Assembly (NCBI GenBank): GCA_017648235.1
Contig: JAGCIZ010000177.1
Coordinates: 1-6,826, forward strand
Length of the DNA: 6,826 bases
Direction: 5' to 3'
From: Paludibacteraceae bacterium
GTDB lineage: Bacteria; Bacteroidota; Bacteroidia; Bacteroidales; Paludibacteraceae
Below the pieces are notes generated by a model. The model saw nothing but the letters and a program-made list of their open reading frames with translations. It was not told the origin of the DNA and searched no databases. Below are positions 4,289-6,826 of this stretch, in pieces. Positions within the stretch are counted from its first letter, which is position 1; the number at the start of each line of letters is the position of its first letter. The position numbers and the translations under genes are program-made.

Positions 4289-5484
4289 TGTTACAAAACA
4301 AGAAAATTATAGTAGGTGTTACCGGTGGAATTGCCGCATATAAAACAGCCTATATTGTAAGAGAATTGGTCAAAAAAGGAGCAGAGGTTAAAGTTCTGAT
4401 GACAGAAAAAGCAAAAGAATTTATCACTCCTCTAACATTAGCTACTTTGTCAAAAAATCCTGTTTGTGTTGACTTTTTCGATCCAACAAATGGAGCTTGG
4501 AATAGTCACGTAAGTTTAGGACTTTGGGCAGATGCATTTCTTATAGCTCCTGCCACAGCCAATACATTGGCAAAAATGGCAAATGGTGTTGCTGACAATT
4601 TGCTTCTAACAACGTATTTATCTGCAAAATGTCCTATTTTTGTTGCTCCTGCAATGGATTTAGATATGTTCAAGCACTCAGCGACACAACACAATTTGGG
4701 ACTTCTCCGTAAAAATAATTGTCACATTATAGAGCCAACATCCGGAGAATTGGCTAGTGGATTAGATGGAAAAGGAAGAATGGAAGAACCATCAAAAATT
4801 GTTGAATTTCTTGAAAATACATTAAATAAACAACCACTAAAAGGAAAAAAAATTCTCATTACTGCAGGTCCAACGTACGAAAAAATAGATCCTGTACGTT
4901 TCATCGGAAATTATTCTTCCGGGAAAATGGGATTTGCTATAGCTGAGAAATGTGCAGAAGCAGGAGCCAAAGTTATTTTAGTTACAGGTCCTGTCTCTCT
5001 AAAAATACAAAATCCAAATATCCAAAGAATTGATATTGAATCGGCAAAAGAAATGAATGAAGTGTCATGCAAAATCTTTGCTGAATGTGACGGAGCTATT
5101 CTAAGCGCTGCAGTTGCTGATTTTTCTCCAAAAATTTTTGAAAATGAGAAAATCAAGAAAAAAGGAGAAATGACTCTTGAGTTGCAACAAACTCCAGATA
5201 TTGCCGAAAATTTGGGAAAATCAAAAAACGAAAAACAATTCTTGGTAGGTTTTGCGTTGGAAACAAACGACGAGGAAAATAATGCACAACAAAAACTTAA
5301 ACGTAAGAACTTTGATTTTATAGTTCTAAACTCAATGAGAGAAGAGAACACCTGTTTCGGTGTTGACACAAACAAAATCAACATTATTCATAAAAATGGA
5401 GAAATCAAAAACTTTACGCTAAAAACAAAAACTGAAGTTGCTCAAGACATTGTTGACGAAATAGTTAGCTTACAACAAAAATGA
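4288..5484 (+). CDS. coaBC: CoaBC, bifunctional phosphopantothenoylcysteine decarboxylase / phosphopantothenate-cysteine ligase
   Basis: This 398-residue cytoplasmic enzyme performs two steps of coenzyme A synthesis. The C-terminal CoaB half joins 4'-phosphopantothenate to cysteine using CTP, and the N-terminal CoaC half decarboxylates the product with FMN. CoaC (1-180) shows GVTGGIAAYKT (10-20), the catalytic His in NSHVSLG (H74), the flavin-site APATANTLAKMANGVADN (87-104), PAMDLDM (121-127) and the flap ASGLDGKGRM (156-165). CoaB (186-398) shows ITAGPTYEKIDPVRFIGNYS (191-210) followed by SGKMG, then AAVAD (274-278), EKIKKKG and DFIVLN (343-348). Length is standard. Compared with E. coli Dfp, the substrate Asn125 corresponds to D124 and the catalytic Cys158 to S157, while His75 corresponds to H74. 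No Shine-Dalgarno sequence is present, and a hairpin touches the start codon. The next gene overlaps by ATGA, so translation is probably coupled. Confidence 0.95.
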   Translation: MLQNKKIIVGVTGGIAAYKTAYIVRELVKKGAEVKVLMTEKAKEFITPLTLATLSKNPVCVDFFDPTNGAWNSHVSLGLWADAFLIAPATANTLAKMANGVADNLLLTTYLSAKCPIFVAPAMDLDMFKHSATQHNLGLLRKNNCHIIEPTSGELASGLDGKGRMEEPSKIVEFLENTLNKQPLKGKKILITAGPTYEKIDPVRFIGNYSSGKMGFAIAEKCAEAGAKVILVTGPVSLKIQNPNIQRIDIESAKEMNEVSCKIFAECDGAILSAAVADFSPKIFENEKIKKKGEMTLELQQTPDIAENLGKSKNEKQFLVGFALETNDEENNAQQKLKRKNFDFIVLNSMREENTCFGVDTNKINIIHKNGEIKNFTLKTKTEVAQDIVDEIVSLQQK

Positions 5485-6380
5485 AAAAGTTCATTCTTCT
5501 AATATTGTTTTTCACAGGAATAAACTCATTTGCTCAAGAATTGAATTGTCAATTACAAATCAATTCCTCACAAGTACAAACCTCAAACAAACAGATTTTT
5601 GAAACTCTGCAAACAGCTTTGAATGAGTTTATGAACAATCGCCATTGGACAAATTACGTCTATACAGAAGAAGAACGGATTGATTGTAACATTTTGATTA
5701 CAGTAAAAACTTATGTCGACAATGCTTTTACTGCGGACATCCAAGTACAAGCTCGCCGACCAGTTTACAACTCCTCTTACTACTCTCCAATTTTTAATTT
5801 CAAGGATGAAAGTTTTAACTTCTCTTACATGGAATTTGATCCTATTGAAATCAATGAAAATACATACGAATCAAATTTAACTGCAGTTTTAGCCTACTAT
5901 GCATATATTATTATCGGCTATGATGCTGATTCCTTTAGCAAATTAGGAGGAACTCCTTATTTCCAAAAAGCGGAAAATATAGTCAATTTAATGCAAAGCC
6001 GTTCGGACATAGAAGCAAGTGGTTGGAAAGCTTTTGAAAGCACAAGAAATCGTTACTCACTGATTAATAATCTTATGGACGAACGTTTTCGCAGTTTTAG
6101 AGAAATGTTTTACTCTTATCATCGTTTAGGATTGGACGAAATGACTGCAAATATTGAAAATGCAAGAGCAAAAATTGCATCGCTATTACCTGTTTTGAAA
6201 GAAATTAACAACATGCAGCCATCAGCCATTGCTACCATTTCATTTCTTGATGCCAAAAACGATGAAATAATTAATATTTTCTCAAAAAAAGGAACTTCAA
6301 AAGAAAAAGAAACAATTTACGAATTACTTACCGACATAAATCCAACACTAACCCATCGATACGAAACAATAAAAGATTAG
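5481..6380 (+). CDS. DUF4835 family protein, PorD-like (type IX secretion-associated)
   Basis: This 299-residue exported protein has a signal peptide, MKKFILLILF through about A18 (SFA-QE), and a mature start of ELNCQLQINSSQV that is typical of the family I know as DUF4835. I recall members also being annotated as type IX secretion protein PorD. Inside are TNYVYTEEERIDCNILITV, a pair of Tyr-rich segments (about 95-112 and 129-145, including LAYYAYIIIGYDADSFS) and an alpha-helical C-terminal half ending YETIKD. The two cysteines, in NCQ and DCN, could be paired. Length is normal. The molecular role is not worked out here, and no other type IX component is in the window, so the PorD label rests on family recall. 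It overlaps the coaBC stop by 4 bases and lies 7 bases before recN, so it is co-expressed with both. The coaBC-DUF4835-recN order is typical of Bacteroidota. Confidence 0.82.
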   Translation: MKKFILLILFFTGINSFAQELNCQLQINSSQVQTSNKQIFETLQTALNEFMNNRHWTNYVYTEEERIDCNILITVKTYVDNAFTADIQVQARRPVYNSSYYSPIFNFKDESFNFSYMEFDPIEINENTYESNLTAVLAYYAYIIIGYDADSFSKLGGTPYFQKAENIVNLMQSRSDIEASGWKAFESTRNRYSLINNLMDERFRSFREMFYSYHRLGLDEMTANIENARAKIASLLPVLKEINNMQPSAIATISFLDAKNDEIINIFSKKGTSKEKETIYELLTDINPTLTHRYETIKD

Positions 6381-6387
6381 AAAACGT

Positions 6388-6826
6388 ATGCTAAAACATC
6401 TTGAAATAAAAAATTATGCACTAATTGAGCATTTGAGCATTGATTTCTCAAACGGTTTCTCTGTTCTTACTGGAGAAACGGGTTCTGGTAAATCAATAAT
6501 TATGGGAGCTTTAGCATTAGTTTTAGGACAAAGAGCCGATTCAAAAACCATTCAAGATGGCAAACAAAAATGCATTGTAGAGGCTACTTTTAAGATAAAT
6601 GGTTATGATTTGGAATCTTTCTTTGAAGAGAATGATTTGGATTTTGAAGAAGAAATCATAGTTCGACGAGAAGTTCAAGAAAATGGCAAGTCACGTGCCT
6701 TCATCAACGACACCCCCACCACGCTAAACGTACTTAAAGAACTTACGTCTCAACTTATAGACATACATTCTCAACACGAGAATCTATTGTTGACAAAAGA
6801 ATCTTTTTTACTTGACATAGTAGATT
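6388..6826 (+). CDS. recN: RecN, DNA repair ATPase of the SMC type, N-terminal part (runs off the right edge)
   Basis: The first 146 residues are present. They open with the N-terminal ATPase lobe: LKHLEIKNYALIEHLSIDFS, then the Walker A loop GETGSGKS (29-36). SRAFINDTPTTL (102-113) and LIDIHSQHENLL (123-134) follow, both marks of RecN rather than of SMC or RecF. RecN is recruited to double-strand breaks and acts with RecA in recombinational repair; the full protein is about 550 residues with a coiled coil and a C-terminal Walker B lobe, not visible here. The ATG at 6388 follows the DUF4835 stop by 7 bases, so the gene is read in the coaBC unit. No LexA-like box is seen immediately upstream, which fits expression from the operon rather than a private SOS promoter. 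Confidence 0.95.
   Translation, partial: MLKHLEIKNYALIEHLSIDFSNGFSVLTGETGSGKSIIMGALALVLGQRADSKTIQDGKQKCIVEATFKINGYDLESFFEENDLDFEEEIIVRREVQENGKSRAFINDTPTTLNVLKELTSQLIDIHSQHENLLLTKESFLLDIVD

Noticed and set aside
4911..5384. 157-codon open frame on the minus strand inside coaBC
   Set aside because: It lies opposite the well-identified CoaB domain, encodes a low-complexity Ser/Phe-rich peptide with no recognisable motif, and is explained by codon bias of the plus-strand gene.
1..6826. CRISPR array, insertion sequence, phage genes, toxin-antitoxin or other defence system
   Set aside because: No repeated direct units with spacers, no transposase or integrase motifs and no terminal repeats are seen. 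tRNA genes are present, but no duplicated 3' tRNA segment suggests an integration site.

Overview
The window looks like a chromosomal segment of a low-GC member of the Bacteroidota, most likely Bacteroidales. The evidence is the gene order bamD-rpoZ-coaBC-DUF4835(PorD)-recN, an omega subunit of the Bacteroidota type, a TonB-dependent receptor with an N-terminal carboxypeptidase-regulatory-like domain, starts without Shine-Dalgarno sequences, and promoter-like sites of the Bacteroidota form (TAnnTTTG at -7, TTTG at -33). The assignment rests on recalled family features; no search was run.

The left part (1-2862) reads on the minus strand. Following transcription, a tRNA-Leu(GAG) / tRNA-Lys(CTT) pair comes first and ends at a hairpin terminator. 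Next is a two-part outer-membrane beta-barrel protein of the PagL / acyloxyacyl hydrolase type, with its own strong terminator. Last is a two-gene unit: a small secreted Cys/His-rich protein resembling the HYC_CC_PP family, followed 79 bases later by a TonB-dependent receptor that runs off the left edge. The receptor's plug domain carries an unusual C-x3-CC motif. The pair is most simply read as a metal-handling outer-membrane system, but the metal and the role of the small protein are unknown.

The right part (2863-6826) reads on the plus strand. Divergent promoters lie between tRNA-Leu and bamD. bamD (outer-membrane protein assembly lipoprotein) and rpoZ (RNA polymerase omega) are separated by 2 bases. 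A 105-base gap with two hairpins follows, then coaBC (coenzyme A synthesis), a DUF4835/PorD-like secreted protein that overlaps coaBC by 4 bases, and recN (recombination repair, cut by the right edge) 7 bases further on. This block mixes housekeeping functions: envelope assembly, transcription, cofactor synthesis, a probable type IX secretion factor and DNA repair.

There is no sign of phage, insertion sequence, CRISPR array or recent transfer. The best candidate for incompletely described biology is the Cys/His-rich protein plus CC-plug TonB receptor pair. Second are the departures from textbook active sites in CoaBC and the PagL-like protein, some of which may be lineage-wide.
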